Source: Streptomyces sp. Act143 (GTDB taxonomy: Bacteria; Actinomycetota; Actinomycetes; Streptomycetales; Streptomycetaceae). From it: a DNA stretch of 64,000 nucleotides. Every line of letters starts with the position of its first letter. Within the stretch, counting starts at the first letter, position 1. The stretch spans positions 3,244,637-3,308,636 of the forward strand of contig NZ_QFRX01000001.1 in NCBI RefSeq assembly GCF_003143935.1, given 5' to 3'. This document shows positions 25,711 through 33,482 of this stretch, piece by piece. The notes under the pieces are model-generated. The model made no database searches. It was not told the DNA's origin and was given only the letters and a program-made list of their open reading frames with translations. Made by a program: the position numbers and the translations under genes.

Positions 25711-25741
25711 GCATGCGGTCTGTCAATATCAAACCGCATGC
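25711..25741. promoter_or_regulatory. Interrupted palindrome upstream of SARP 2 (candidate TetR/receptor operator)
   Basis: GCATGCGGT (25711-25719) and ACCGCATGC (25733-25741) form a perfect 9-bp inverted repeat with a 13-bp AT-rich spacer, about 95 bp before the SARP 2 start. The inner part contains CGGTCTGT and CAAACCG, half-sites like those bound by butyrolactone receptors of the ArpA group. Confidence 0.55.
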
Positions 25742-25814
25742 CCTGTATTTTCCAAGCGAGGATCTAACGCCACACAAGACCTGACCTGCGACGATGCAAA
25801 ATCTCCAGCACACT

Positions 25815-25851
25815 TCAAGGCCCCCTGGTGCGGATCTCCAGGGGGCCTTGA
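25815..25851 (-). terminator. Terminator after the TetR gene
   Basis: A 14-bp perfect stem (TCAAGGCCCCCTGG / CCAGGGGGCCTTGA) with a 9-nt loop lies 57 bp past the TetR stop on the minus strand. It separates the accB2-TetR unit from SARP 2. Confidence 0.85.
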
Positions 25852-25891
25852 GGCAAAGAAGGGGCCTAGGTCGGCAAAGTTGATCTCTAAA

Positions 25892-25907
25892 CAGACCGGA
25901 AGGTCTG
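25892..25907. promoter_or_regulatory. Inverted repeat at the 3' edge of the TetR gene
   Basis: CAGACC-GGAA-GGTCTG, a perfect 6-bp inverted repeat directly after the TetR stop. It may be an operator or a small hairpin. Confidence 0.35.
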
Positions 25908-26579
25908 CTATTGCTCGGTACTCGCCCGCAGGGCAGGCCGGTCCTGGGCGGGGATGCCGGCCTGCGGCCAGGTGCCCGCGCTCGCCAGTCCGTCCAGGTT
26001 CCGCCGGTCGGCCAGGCGCGGCAGGATCACGTCCCAGAAGCGGGTGACGTTCTGCCGGGACAGCCAGGAGGCGTCATCGCCGCCGAGCACCTCAAAGCCC
26101 GCGGTGGCGGCGACGATGAGCCGGGCGCCGTCCGCCCAGGACACCCCTTCCGCCAGAGCCCCGTCGCGCTCGGCCCCGCGCAGGGTGTCCTCGACCCACT
26201 CCTGCCACTGCGCCCGCAGGGAGCACTCCCCCCGGTACGCGCAGTCGCCCGCGAGCTCGAACCCCCCGCGGACCACGATGTCGTGAGCGAGCGCTCCCAT
26301 CAGTTCGTGCGTGGCGTCCACCACCGTCTGGAGCGAGTTGCCCTGCCGGGCGAGCGCCGCCTCGGTGATGTCGCGCACGGCCCTGGCCGCCTGCGTCTCC
26401 ACCGCCTCGGCGAGCATGCTCTTGTTGGCGAAGTGGAAGTGCAGCGCCCCGTTGCTGACACCGGCCCGCCTGCTGATGGTGCTCAGCGACGCAGTGACGA
26501 AGCCTTCCTCGGCGAAGACCGCGGCGGCGGCCTGGATCAGTGCATGCCGGGTACGGGCCGCTCGCTCCTGTTTGACCAT
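25908..26579 (-). CDS. TetR-family regulator, butyrolactone pseudo-receptor-like
   Basis: A 223-aa TetR protein. The HTH covers residues ~10-55 (RTRHALIQAAAAVFAEEGF; SRRAGVSNGALHFHFANKSMLAEAV). The HTH style and the C-terminal segment with W-A-D-G-A-R-L-I-V-A-A-T-A-G-F-E resemble the ScbR2/JadR2-like group that sits in SARP-controlled antibiotic clusters, but membership is inferred by eye. ATG 26579 has AGGAG upstream. It follows accB2 by 72 bp in the same direction and is probably co-transcribed with it from the ARE-controlled promoter. Confidence 0.8.
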   Translation of the reverse strand: MVKQERAARTRHALIQAAAAVFAEEGFVTASLSTISRRAGVSNGALHFHFANKSMLAEAVETQAARAVRDITEAALARQGNSLQTVVDATHELMGALAHDIVVRGGFELAGDCAYRGECSLRAQWQEWVEDTLRGAERDGALAEGVSWADGARLIVAATAGFEVLGGDDASWLSRQNVTRFWDVILPRLADRRNLDGLASAGTWPQAGIPAQDRPALRASTEQ

Positions 26580-26651
26580 GTGGTGTCTCCTGAGAACCGG
26601 GACGTCGAGGGCCGGCGCCGCGCCGACGTCCCAAGTCCCACGGAAGTGGTG

Positions 26652-28244
26652 CTACTGCGGGGGATTGCCGTGCTTGCGGGACGGCAGGTCGGCGTGCTTG
26701 CTGCGGAGCATGGCCAGGGAGCGGACGAGGACCTCGCGGGTCTGCGCCGGGTCGATGACGTCGTCGACCAGCCCCCGCTCGGCCGCGTAGTACGGGTGCA
26801 TCAGCTCGGACTTGTACTCCTTGACCATCTTCTGGCGCATGGCCTCGGGGTCCTCCGCCTCGGCGATCTGCCGGCGGAAGATCACGTTGGCGGCACCTTC
26901 GGCGCCCATCACCGCGATCTCGTTCGTCGGCCAGGCGTAGGTGAGGTCGGCGCCGATGGACTGGCTGTCCATGACGATGTAGGCCCCGCCGTACGCCTTG
27001 CGCAGGATCAGCGAGATCCGCGGCACGGTCGCGTTGCAGTACGCGTAGAGGAGCTTCGCGCCGTGCCGGATGATGCCGCCGTGCTCCTGGTCGACACCCG
27101 GCAGGAAGCCGGGGACGTCCAGCAGCGTGAGGAGCGGGATGTTGAAGGCATCGCACATCTGAACGAAGCGCGCGGCCTTCTCCGAGGCCTCGATGTCGAG
27201 CACGCCTGCCAGGGTCTGGGGCTGGTTGGCGACGATACCGACAACCTGCCCGTCGAGGCGGGCGAGTGCGCAGATGATGTTGCGCGCCCAGCGCTCGTGG
27301 ACCTCCAGGTACTCGCCGTCGTCGACGATCTCCTCGATGACCTTGGCCATGTCGTACGGCCGGTTGCCGTCGGCCGGGACCAGGTCCAGGAGCACCTCGG
27401 AGCGCCGGTCGACGGGGTCGTCGGCCAACGCCCTCGGCGGAGCCTCCTGGTTGTTCTGCGGGAGCAGGGACAGGAGGTAGCGCACCTCCGCGATGCACGT
27501 CTCCTCGTCGTCGTACGCGAAGTGGCACACGCCGGAGGTCTCGGCGTGGACGTCGGCGCCGCCGAGGCCGTTCTGGGTGATCTCCTCGCCGGTCACCGCC
27601 TTGACCACGTCCGGGCCGGTGATGAACATCTGCGAGGTGTCGCGGACCATGAACACGAAGTCCGTCAGGGCGGGGCTGTAGGCCGCGCCGCCCGCGCACG
27701 GGCCGAGCATCACCGAGATCTGCGGGATCACCCCGGACGCCTTGGTGTTGCGCTGGAAGATGCCGCCGTACCCGGCGAGCGCGGAGACGCCCTCCTGGAT
27801 ACGGGCGCCGGCGCCGTCGTTGAGCGACACCAGCGGCGCGCCGGTCGCGATGGCCATGTCCATGATCTTGTGGATCTTCGTGGCGTGGGCCTCGCCCAGG
27901 GCGCCGCCGAAGATCCGGAAGTCGTGCGCGTAGACGAAGACCGTGCGGCCCTCCACCGTGCCCCAGCCGGTGATGACACCGTCGGTGTACGGCTTCTTCA
28001 CGTCCATGCCGAAACCGGTCGCCCGGTGCCGGCGCAGCTGCTCGACCTCCTGGAACGAGCCCGGATCGAGGAGGAGTTCGATGCGTTCGCGGGCGGTCAG
28101 CTTGCCCTTGGCATGCTGCGCCTCGGTCGCCTTCTCGCTCGGTCCGGCCAGTGCCTGGGCACGGATACCGTCCAGTTCGGCCACTCGCCCGTACATGCCG
28201 GTCGGCTCCAGGTCGATCGGCGCCGGGGCGGTTGTCATCGCCAT
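26652..28244 (-). CDS. accB: Acyl-CoA carboxylase beta subunit (carboxyltransferase), complete copy
   Basis: A 530-aa biotin-dependent carboxyltransferase that moves the carboxyl group from carboxybiotin to acetyl- or propionyl-CoA, supplying malonyl- or methylmalonyl-CoA. The N-terminal crotonase-fold domain (KLTARERIELLLDPGSF; oxyanion glycines in GGALGEAHATKIHKIMD and LMLGPCAGGAAYSPAL-like stretches) and the C-terminal domain (GFLPGVDQEHGGIIRHGAKLL; AYGGAYIVMDS) are both complete. ATG 28244 has AAGGGACCTGGT upstream; ATG 28238 is possible. An ARE-like palindrome lies 64 bp upstream. This is likely the only functional carboxyltransferase in the window, because the copy beside accE at 16 kb is truncated. 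Confidence 0.95.
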   Translation of the reverse strand: MAMTTAPAPIDLEPTGMYGRVAELDGIRAQALAGPSEKATEAQHAKGKLTARERIELLLDPGSFQEVEQLRRHRATGFGMDVKKPYTDGVITGWGTVEGRTVFVYAHDFRIFGGALGEAHATKIHKIMDMAIATGAPLVSLNDGAGARIQEGVSALAGYGGIFQRNTKASGVIPQISVMLGPCAGGAAYSPALTDFVFMVRDTSQMFITGPDVVKAVTGEEITQNGLGGADVHAETSGVCHFAYDDEETCIAEVRYLLSLLPQNNQEAPPRALADDPVDRRSEVLLDLVPADGNRPYDMAKVIEEIVDDGEYLEVHERWARNIICALARLDGQVVGIVANQPQTLAGVLDIEASEKAARFVQMCDAFNIPLLTLLDVPGFLPGVDQEHGGIIRHGAKLLYAYCNATVPRISLILRKAYGGAYIVMDSQSIGADLTYAWPTNEIAVMGAEGAANVIFRRQIAEAEDPEAMRQKMVKEYKSELMHPYYAAERGLVDDVIDPAQTREVLVRSLAMLRSKHADLPSRKHGNPPQ

Positions 28245-28307
28245 ACCAGGTCCCTTCTGGGGCGCGGCCGATGAGAAGTCCCGCCCCAGGTCCATGTAGA
28301 TCAGATT

Positions 28308-28328
28308 AACAAACCGCCCACGCGGTTT
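28308..28328. promoter_or_regulatory. ARE-like receptor binding site upstream of accB2
   Basis: AAACCG-CCCACG-CGGTTT is a perfect 6-bp half-site palindrome within AACAAACCGCCCACGCGGTT. It matches the autoregulatory element style of gamma-butyrolactone/butenolide receptors. It lies between accE2 and accB2. Confidence 0.7.
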
Positions 28329-28360
28329 CCAGTTCGGGGTGCAACTTTCCTGAACCTCTG

Positions 28361-28549
28361 TCAGCGCCAGCTGTCGGGGGCCCGGTACACACCCGGTGAC
28401 CGCCACCCGCCGGAGCCGCCGCGGCGCGGCTCCTCGGGCTGCTCCTCGACGGCCCCCTGGAGCGCGAGAAGAACGACCGCGAGCGCGGCCAGCTCCTCCG
28501 GCCCGGCCTGTCCGCGCTCGACGCGCAGCATCGGTTCGCCGTTGCCCAT
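28361..28549 (-). CDS. accE: Acyl-CoA carboxylase epsilon subunit, second copy
   Basis: A 62-aa AccE-type protein (LRVERGQAGPEELAALAVVLLAL; C-terminal YRAPDSWR). ATG 28549 is preferred since it gives the family length; GGGAAGTGGGGGAC lies upstream. In contrast to the 16-kb locus it is upstream, not downstream, of its accB. The inverted order suggests that accE2 and accB2 were brought together by rearrangement. Confidence 0.8.
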   Translation of the reverse strand: MGNGEPMLRVERGQAGPEELAALAVVLLALQGAVEEQPEEPRRGGSGGWRSPGVYRAPDSWR

Positions 28550-28670
28550 GTCCCCCACTTCCCTTCTCAGGCTTGTGGACACGGTCTGCCGGGCTGCTCA
28601 AGAACCGGTCTCGTTCCGCTTGAAGTCCGCTTCGGGTCTGCGCCCGAAGAGCCGCGCGCCGGCCGGAATG

Positions 28671-28710
28671 CCGAGGACTCCGCAACCCGGTGGGGCTGCG
28701 GAGTCCTCGG
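28671..28710 (-). terminator. Terminator after the P450 gene
   Basis: A 14-bp perfect stem CCGAGGACTCCGCA / TGCGGAGTCCTCGG with a 12-nt loop, 20 bp past the P450 stop. Confidence 0.88.
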
Positions 28711-28730
28711 TTCCCGTGCGGCAGGCGGGG

Positions 28731-29960
28731 TCACCCCAGCCGGACGGGCAGTTCCCGGTAACCGTTGATCAGGAAGGACTCGACCGGGGCCAGTTCCGCC
28801 GCCCCGACAGCCAGTTCGATGTCGGGGAAGCGCTCGAAGAGCGCCGCCAGGGCCTCCCCGGCCTCCACCGTGGCCAGGGGGGCTCCCAGGCAGCGGTGCA
28901 CACCGTGGCCGAAGCCGAGTCCGAAACCGTCGCCGCGGTCTGTGCGCAGAAGGTCGAAATCAGCCGCGTCCCGGCCGTAGCGGTCGGGATCCAGTCCGGC
29001 CGCCGCGAACGAGACGAGGATCGGGTCCCCCTTCTTGATCAGGACGCCGTCCAGGTCGATGTCCTCGACCGCGAAGCGCATCGGCGAGTAGGCGCCAGGG
29101 GCGTGCGTGCGCATCGTCTCGGCCATCACGTCGTCCCAGTCCGCCCGCCCCTCCCGCACGTGGGCCAGCTGCTCGGGGTGGCTCAGCAGCGCCCCCACCG
29201 CGTTGGTGATGAGGGTGCTGGTCGTCTCCTGGCCGCCCGCTATCAGCAGGTTGAGGCTGCCGAGAAGCTCCTCCTGGGTGAGCCGGTCGCCCTCGTCCCC
29301 CGCCACGATCAGCGCGGACGTCAGGTCATCGCCCGGTTGGGCCCGCTTGCTCATGACGAGCTCGCCCAGCAGCTCGAAGACCCTCATCTGGGCCGCGGCC
29401 ATCGCCTGGGCCGAGACGGACGTGCTGAACACCGTCTCCATGGCGCCGCACAGCTGGTCGCGGTCGTCCCGGTCGATGCCGAACAGCTCGCAGATCACCC
29501 TCATCGGCAGCAACTTGGCGAACGCGGCCCGCAGATCGACGACTTCGCCCGGGGGCAGGGCCGCCAGATCGTCCAGCAGTTCCGTGGTGATCTCCGCGAC
29601 CCGGGGCCGCAGCAGTTCGGAACGCCGTGCGGTGAACGCGCCGGCAACCAGGCGCCGCAGCCGGGCGCGCTTCTCGCCGTACGTGAAGAGCATGTTCTCG
29701 TTGGCCACCCACGGATACAGCGGCCAGTCCTCGGTGATCCGTCCGTCGATGAACGCCGGCCAGTGCAGCCGGGCGTCCTTGGAGACCCGGGGATCGACCA
29801 GCAGGCGCTTGACCTGCTGTTCGCGGACCACCGCCCAGGCGCGCACGCCGCCGGGCAGCTCCACCTCTACGGCGGCCCCCCGGGCCCGCAGCATCGCGGC
29901 TTCCCCCGCGAGGTCGCGCGCCGAGACGTCCAGCCGATAGGGGCAGACAGCAGTTTCCAT
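28731..29960 (-). CDS. Cytochrome P450 (probable butenolide hormone hydroxylase)
   Basis: A 409-aa soluble bacterial P450. The heme-ligand loop [15 protein letters not shown] puts Cys at ~357. The I-helix oxygen-binding motif is [11 protein letters not shown], and the K-helix motif is ETMRTHAP (ExxR). The gene is adjacent to a butyrolactone-type receptor and an acyl-CoA oxidase, the same arrangement as cyp17-avaR1-aco in S. avermitilis, where the P450 hydroxylates the avenolide precursor. That role is inferred from context; a tailoring role in a nearby pathway is possible. It starts at ATG 29960, about 100 bp after the receptor gene, and may be read from the receptor promoter. Confidence 0.9.
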   Translation of the reverse strand: METAVCPYRLDVSARDLAGEAAMLRARGAAVEVELPGGVRAWAVVREQQVKRLLVDPRVSKDARLHWPAFIDGRITEDWPLYPWVANENMLFTYGEKRARLRRLVAGAFTARRSELLRPRVAEITTELLDDLAALPPGEVVDLRAAFAKLLPMRVICELFGIDRDDRDQLCGAMETVFSTSVSAQAMAAAQMRVFELLGELVMSKRAQPGDDLTSALIVAGDEGDRLTQEELLGSLNLLIAGGQETTSTLITNAVGALLSHPEQLAHVREGRADWDDVMAETMRTHAPGAYSPMRFAVEDIDLDGVLIKKGDPILVSFAAAGLDPDRYGRDAADFDLLRTDRGDGFGLGFGHGVHRCLGAPLATVEAGEALAALFERFPDIELAVGAAELAPVESFLINGYRELPVRLG

Positions 29961-30066
29961 TGGTGCGCTCCATCCGAATCAGTCGCTTCTGATCTGATAC
30001 GTGCCGAGGAGGCTGCTGCGTACAGCTCCTCGCGTCCCCCCGCGATGGATCGCTGCGAGGTTGTCG

Positions 30067-30759
30067 TCAAGCGGTCATGGCGGTTTCCTCAGTGGCGGGC
30101 TGTCGTTCTTTCATGACCGTCTCGTACACCTTCTTGCCTCGCTCCGGAGTGAAGTCGAGCTGTACGAGAACGCCGGGCACCGCGGCGGCCGTCAGGATGT
30201 ACGAGTACAGGTCGCAGACCCGCTGCATCATGTCGGAGCGTCCCTCCATGATGTTCGACAGCATCTGGACCCCGGTGAAGGCACCCACGGACAGCCGTGC
30301 GATGGACTCCAGATCGACGTTCGGGAGCAGTTCCCCGGCCGCCTTCGCCTCGGCGAACAGCGACTTGTTGTAGTCGATCCACAGCCGCATCGGGACCCTC
30401 TGGTCCAGCCCCGCCGCGCCCACCGCCGGATCGATGGTGAGGCTCACGCTGCCGCGGATAATGGGATCACCCGTCTCCTTCTGAAGCAGCAGCGTCAGCA
30501 ACAGCACCTCGTCCACCACCTGTTGCAGCTTCAGCGGCGGCACCGGGACCGACGGCAGCGCTCTGACCTGCTCCGCGAGTACGGCCTGGGCGAGCTCCTC
30601 CTTCGACGTGAAGTGGAAGTACAGCGCACCCTTCGTCACCCCGGCCTCTTTGAGGATCTCGGAGATGGTTGCCGCGTCGTATCCGACGTCGTCGAACACC
30701 TTGGCGGCGGCAACCAGGATCGCCTGCCGGGTCCGGATGGCTCGATCCTGCCGCGCCAC
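30067..30759 (-). CDS. Gamma-butyrolactone/butenolide receptor (TetR family, ArpA/AvaR1 type)
   Basis: A 230-aa repressor. The HTH AILVAAAKVFDDVGYDAATI / EAGVTKGALYFHFTSKEELAQAVLAEQ is the characteristic DNA-binding domain of the receptor group, and the conserved Trp of the ligand pocket is seen in MRLWIDYN. GTG 30759 is chosen because GGAGG lies 6 nt upstream and because it yields VARQDRAIRTRQAIL, the family start; the longer frame to 30852 lacks this. AREs at 30811, 30915 and 31074 in the divergent promoter region indicate autorepression and repression of the oxidase gene, relieved by the hormone. Confidence 0.92.
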   Translation of the reverse strand: MARQDRAIRTRQAILVAAAKVFDDVGYDAATISEILKEAGVTKGALYFHFTSKEELAQAVLAEQVRALPSVPVPPLKLQQVVDEVLLLTLLLQKETGDPIIRGSVSLTIDPAVGAAGLDQRVPMRLWIDYNKSLFAEAKAAGELLPNVDLESIARLSVGAFTGVQMLSNIMEGRSDMMQRVCDLYSYILTAAAVPGVLVQLDFTPERGKKVYETVMKERQPATEETAMTA

Positions 30760-30810
30760 AACGCACCTCCATACCGTTCTACGGCATCGCTCGGTCTGTC
30801 GGCCCGGAAA

Positions 30811-30831
30811 AGAAACCGACAGGTTCGATTC
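30811..30831. promoter_or_regulatory. ARE-like site 1, receptor promoter
   Basis: AGAAACCGACAGGTTCGATT, an imperfect ARE (AAACCG / GGTTCG), lies about 50 bp upstream of the receptor start. Probably the autoregulatory operator. Confidence 0.6.
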
Positions 30832-30914
30832 TAGTGGCACCACCTCTGTCAACGGGACGGTCAGCTTCAGCCTCTTGCCCTGTCAGGCGCTCTGGTGCAT
30901 CCCCCGAGGGGACA

Positions 30915-30938
30915 ATAAAACCTGGCATCCGGTTTTTC
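30915..30938. promoter_or_regulatory. ARE-like site 2
   Basis: AAAACCTGGCATCCGGTTTT is an inverted repeat AAAACC / (C)GGTTTT with a 7-bp spacer. It lies between receptor and oxidase genes in a locally AT-rich stretch. Confidence 0.65.
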
Positions 30939-31073
30939 AAGGGCCTCCGACTAGGGCATACCGGTCGGCTCCGCCTTGAGCAGCGACGGAGTGAGAACCC
31001 TGTTCCGCCAGCTCTCACTTGGAATACGGCCGTCCGGATCCCGATGGTCAAGCGTTGCTAAAGAGCCTTGAGA

Positions 31074-31095
31074 AAGAAACCGGTGGGTTTGTATT
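31074..31095. promoter_or_regulatory. ARE-like site 3, oxidase promoter
   Basis: AGAAACCGGTGGGTTTGTAT, with half-sites GAAACC and GGGTTTGT, ends about 60 bp before the oxidase ATG. It is the best match in the window to the GGTTTGT-containing ARE consensus. Confidence 0.65.
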
Positions 31096-31155
31096 TTGCT
31101 AGTCCGGCGCTCCTCTCCCCCCCACATCACTCCAACCCCACTTGTGGAGAGGGTT

Positions 31156-33114
31156 ATGACCCTGCTGACCATGCAGAGCCAGGCTCCCAGCTTCGACGGA
31201 GCTGCGGAGACCGCCCCCGACCGGGCGATCATCAGCGAGTTGACGCACCAGTTGTTCAACGAAGACGAACGTGGCCGACTGCACGGAACCTGGCGGGATC
31301 TCATCGGGAACGAGAAGTTCCGATACCGCCCGGGGCTCACCTCCGACGAACGCATAGCGCTGTCCTACGAGCGCCTGCGGCTCGTCAACGAGTCGATCGA
31401 CGACCCGGCGTCCCTGGCCCGCGATCCGCACCTGCTGGCAGGCCTGCACGAGTGGACGGGGGTGGTGGACGGAGCGCTCGGCACACTGGCCGGCATCCAC
31501 TACAACCTGTTCCTGGGCAGCCTGCTGGACCACGACGACAGCGAGCGCCACCAGTTGCCCCAGTTCACCTCCATGCAGCGCACGGGAACCTTCCTGTGCA
31601 CGGAGCTGGACCACGGCAACGATGCGGCGGCCTTGCAGACCACCTGCGAACTGGACCGCACCACCAATGAGTTCATCCTGCACACGCCCACACCGGGCGC
31701 CCGGAAGTTCATGCCCAACACCAGCCTCGCCGGCGGTCCCAAGAGCGGTGTCGTGGCAGCCCGGCTCCTGATCGACGGCCAGGACCAGGGCGTCTTCCTC
31801 TTCCTGACCCCCCTGACCGACGAGAACGGCCCACGGCCGGGCGTCCGCATACGTCCGCTGCCCACCCGGCTGGCCAGCCCCGTCGACCACTGCCTCACCA
31901 GTTTCGACCGGGTACGGCTGCCCCGTGAGGCCCTGCTGGAAGGCGACCACGGGCGTCTCACCCCGGAGGCCGGTCTCCTCAGCGGCCTGGGCAATCCGCG
32001 CAAACGTTTCCTCCACTCCATCAAGCGGGTCACCTGGGGCAAGCTCTGCATGAGCGGCGCCGGCATCGGGGTCGCCCGGGCCGCGCTGTCCATCGCCGTA
32101 CGGCGCGCGCACCTGCGCACCATCAGCGGCCCGAAGGTCGGTACCCACGTTCCGCTGGCCGCCCACCGCACCCACCACAGCAGGCTGCTTCAGGCGGTCG
32201 CCACGACGTACGCCATGACCTTCCTGCACCGTGCGGTCCTCGCCCGCTGCGTCGACGCCGTCGAGGCCGAACGCGAGGAGGTGGAGCGGCTGGTCGCGAT
32301 CACCAAGGGGTGGATCACCTGGCAGGGGCGTGACATCGCCATGGAGTGCCGTGAGCGCTGCGGCGCGGCCGGATTCTTCTCCTTCAACGCGCTGCCCGAC
32401 TTCACCCAGAACCTGGAGGGCGCCATCACGGCGGAGGGTGACAACCTGGTCGTCTGGGCCAAGGCCGCGGCGGAGATGGTCTTCGGGCACCAGACGGACC
32501 ACAGCACCTCTCTCACCATGCCCCTGGATCTCCAGCCGCTGGCCGAACTGTCCTTCCTGCGGGGGCTCATGGCCAAGGTGGAGCACCTGTGGCAGGCCAG
32601 GGCCAGGACGGCGCTGCGCGGCGGTCCGTCGGGCAATCCGCTGGCCCGCTGGAACGTCGCCTCGAACGCGGGCATCGAGATGGTCCGGGCCCACGCCCGG
32701 CTCCAGGCGGCCGACGCCTTCCTCGCCGCGATCGCCCGCACCACGGAGCCGGGGGCGCGTTCCCTGCTGGAGGACCTGTGCCGGCTCTTCCTGCTCCAGG
32801 AGCTCACCCCGCACACGGGTGATCTGCTGGCCGAAGGACACCTGACCCCCGATCACGTCCATGAGCTGCCGGTCGCCGTCGACCAGCTCATGGAGCGCCT
32901 CGCCCCTCAACTGCCGCTGCTGGTGGAGGCGTTCGACCTTCCGGAGGAGTTCCTCGCCCGGATCCCGCTGGCCAACGGGGGTCACTCGCTGATGCTGGAC
33001 GACTTCCTGACCCCCGAGACCGAGACGACCCCGCCCCTGGACCTCTCCGCCTGCCTGCCCAGGCAGCGCCAGAACCCGGAGGCGTCCGACAGGGAGCTCG
33101 CGCTGCTGACCTAG
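31156..33114 (+). CDS. aco: Acyl-CoA oxidase (probable butenolide hormone biosynthesis)
   Basis: A 652-aa FAD-dependent acyl-CoA oxidase/dehydrogenase-fold protein. Family features are the GRLHGTWRDLIGNEKFRYR opening, the FAD/substrate region FLCTELDHGNDAAALQTT followed by PTPGARKFMPN, and the mid-protein helical block MSGAGIGVARAALSIAVRRA. The full length of a two-lobed oxidase is present (ordinary dehydrogenases are ~390 aa). ATG 31156 has GGAGAGGGTT upstream. In the avenolide system Aco introduces unsaturation into the acyl-CoA precursor; that role is inferred here from the divergent receptor and P450. The ARE at 31074-31095 indicates hormone-receptor control. Confidence 0.88.
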   Translation: MTLLTMQSQAPSFDGAAETAPDRAIISELTHQLFNEDERGRLHGTWRDLIGNEKFRYRPGLTSDERIALSYERLRLVNESIDDPASLARDPHLLAGLHEWTGVVDGALGTLAGIHYNLFLGSLLDHDDSERHQLPQFTSMQRTGTFLCTELDHGNDAAALQTTCELDRTTNEFILHTPTPGARKFMPNTSLAGGPKSGVVAARLLIDGQDQGVFLFLTPLTDENGPRPGVRIRPLPTRLASPVDHCLTSFDRVRLPREALLEGDHGRLTPEAGLLSGLGNPRKRFLHSIKRVTWGKLCMSGAGIGVARAALSIAVRRAHLRTISGPKVGTHVPLAAHRTHHSRLLQAVATTYAMTFLHRAVLARCVDAVEAEREEVERLVAITKGWITWQGRDIAMECRERCGAAGFFSFNALPDFTQNLEGAITAEGDNLVVWAKAAAEMVFGHQTDHSTSLTMPLDLQPLAELSFLRGLMAKVEHLWQARARTALRGGPSGNPLARWNVASNAGIEMVRAHARLQAADAFLAAIARTTEPGARSLLEDLCRLFLLQELTPHTGDLLAEGHLTPDHVHELPVAVDQLMERLAPQLPLLVEAFDLPEEFLARIPLANGGHSLMLDDFLTPETETTPPLDLSACLPRQRQNPEASDRELALLT

Positions 33115-33482
33115 GACACGGGCCGTGGGGCCTTCGGGGCCTTGGGCGCAGGGCGCGGGCAAGTTTGTGCGCGTGTGGTGTGGCCGCCTTCTCCGCGGAG
33201 GGGCGGCCATGCCGCGTTGCCCTGACGGCGGCGTGACCCGCACCTGCCGTGAGAGACCCGCGAACTGCCTTGGATGCTGAGGGCGAAGTCCCGGCACAAG
33301 AAGCCGGAGATCGCCTCGGGGGAGGGTTTGAAGCAGCGGCGATCTCCGGGCCGACCAGCCTGCTCGCCCCCGGCGCCGCCCGCCGTCGACCGCCTGGCCC
33401 CGGTCGGGGCCGGCCCGCGCGGGTGGGGGCGTTCAGCGCGGGCGGGGGCGGGGGCGAGCAGCGCGGGCGGGGGCGGGGGCGT
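33115..33482. other. GC-rich convergent intergenic region
   Basis: Lies between the convergent oxidase and LysR genes. At 33420-33490 a block GCGCGGGCGGGGGCGGGGGCG occurs twice, flanked by two copies of GCGTTCAGCGCGG. The duplicated block touches the LysR stop codon. No gene or clean terminator hairpin was found. Confidence 0.6.

Noticed and set aside
25911..28274. 787-codon plus-strand frame opposite TetR and accB2
   Set aside because: Spans two genes on the other strand and has biased random composition.
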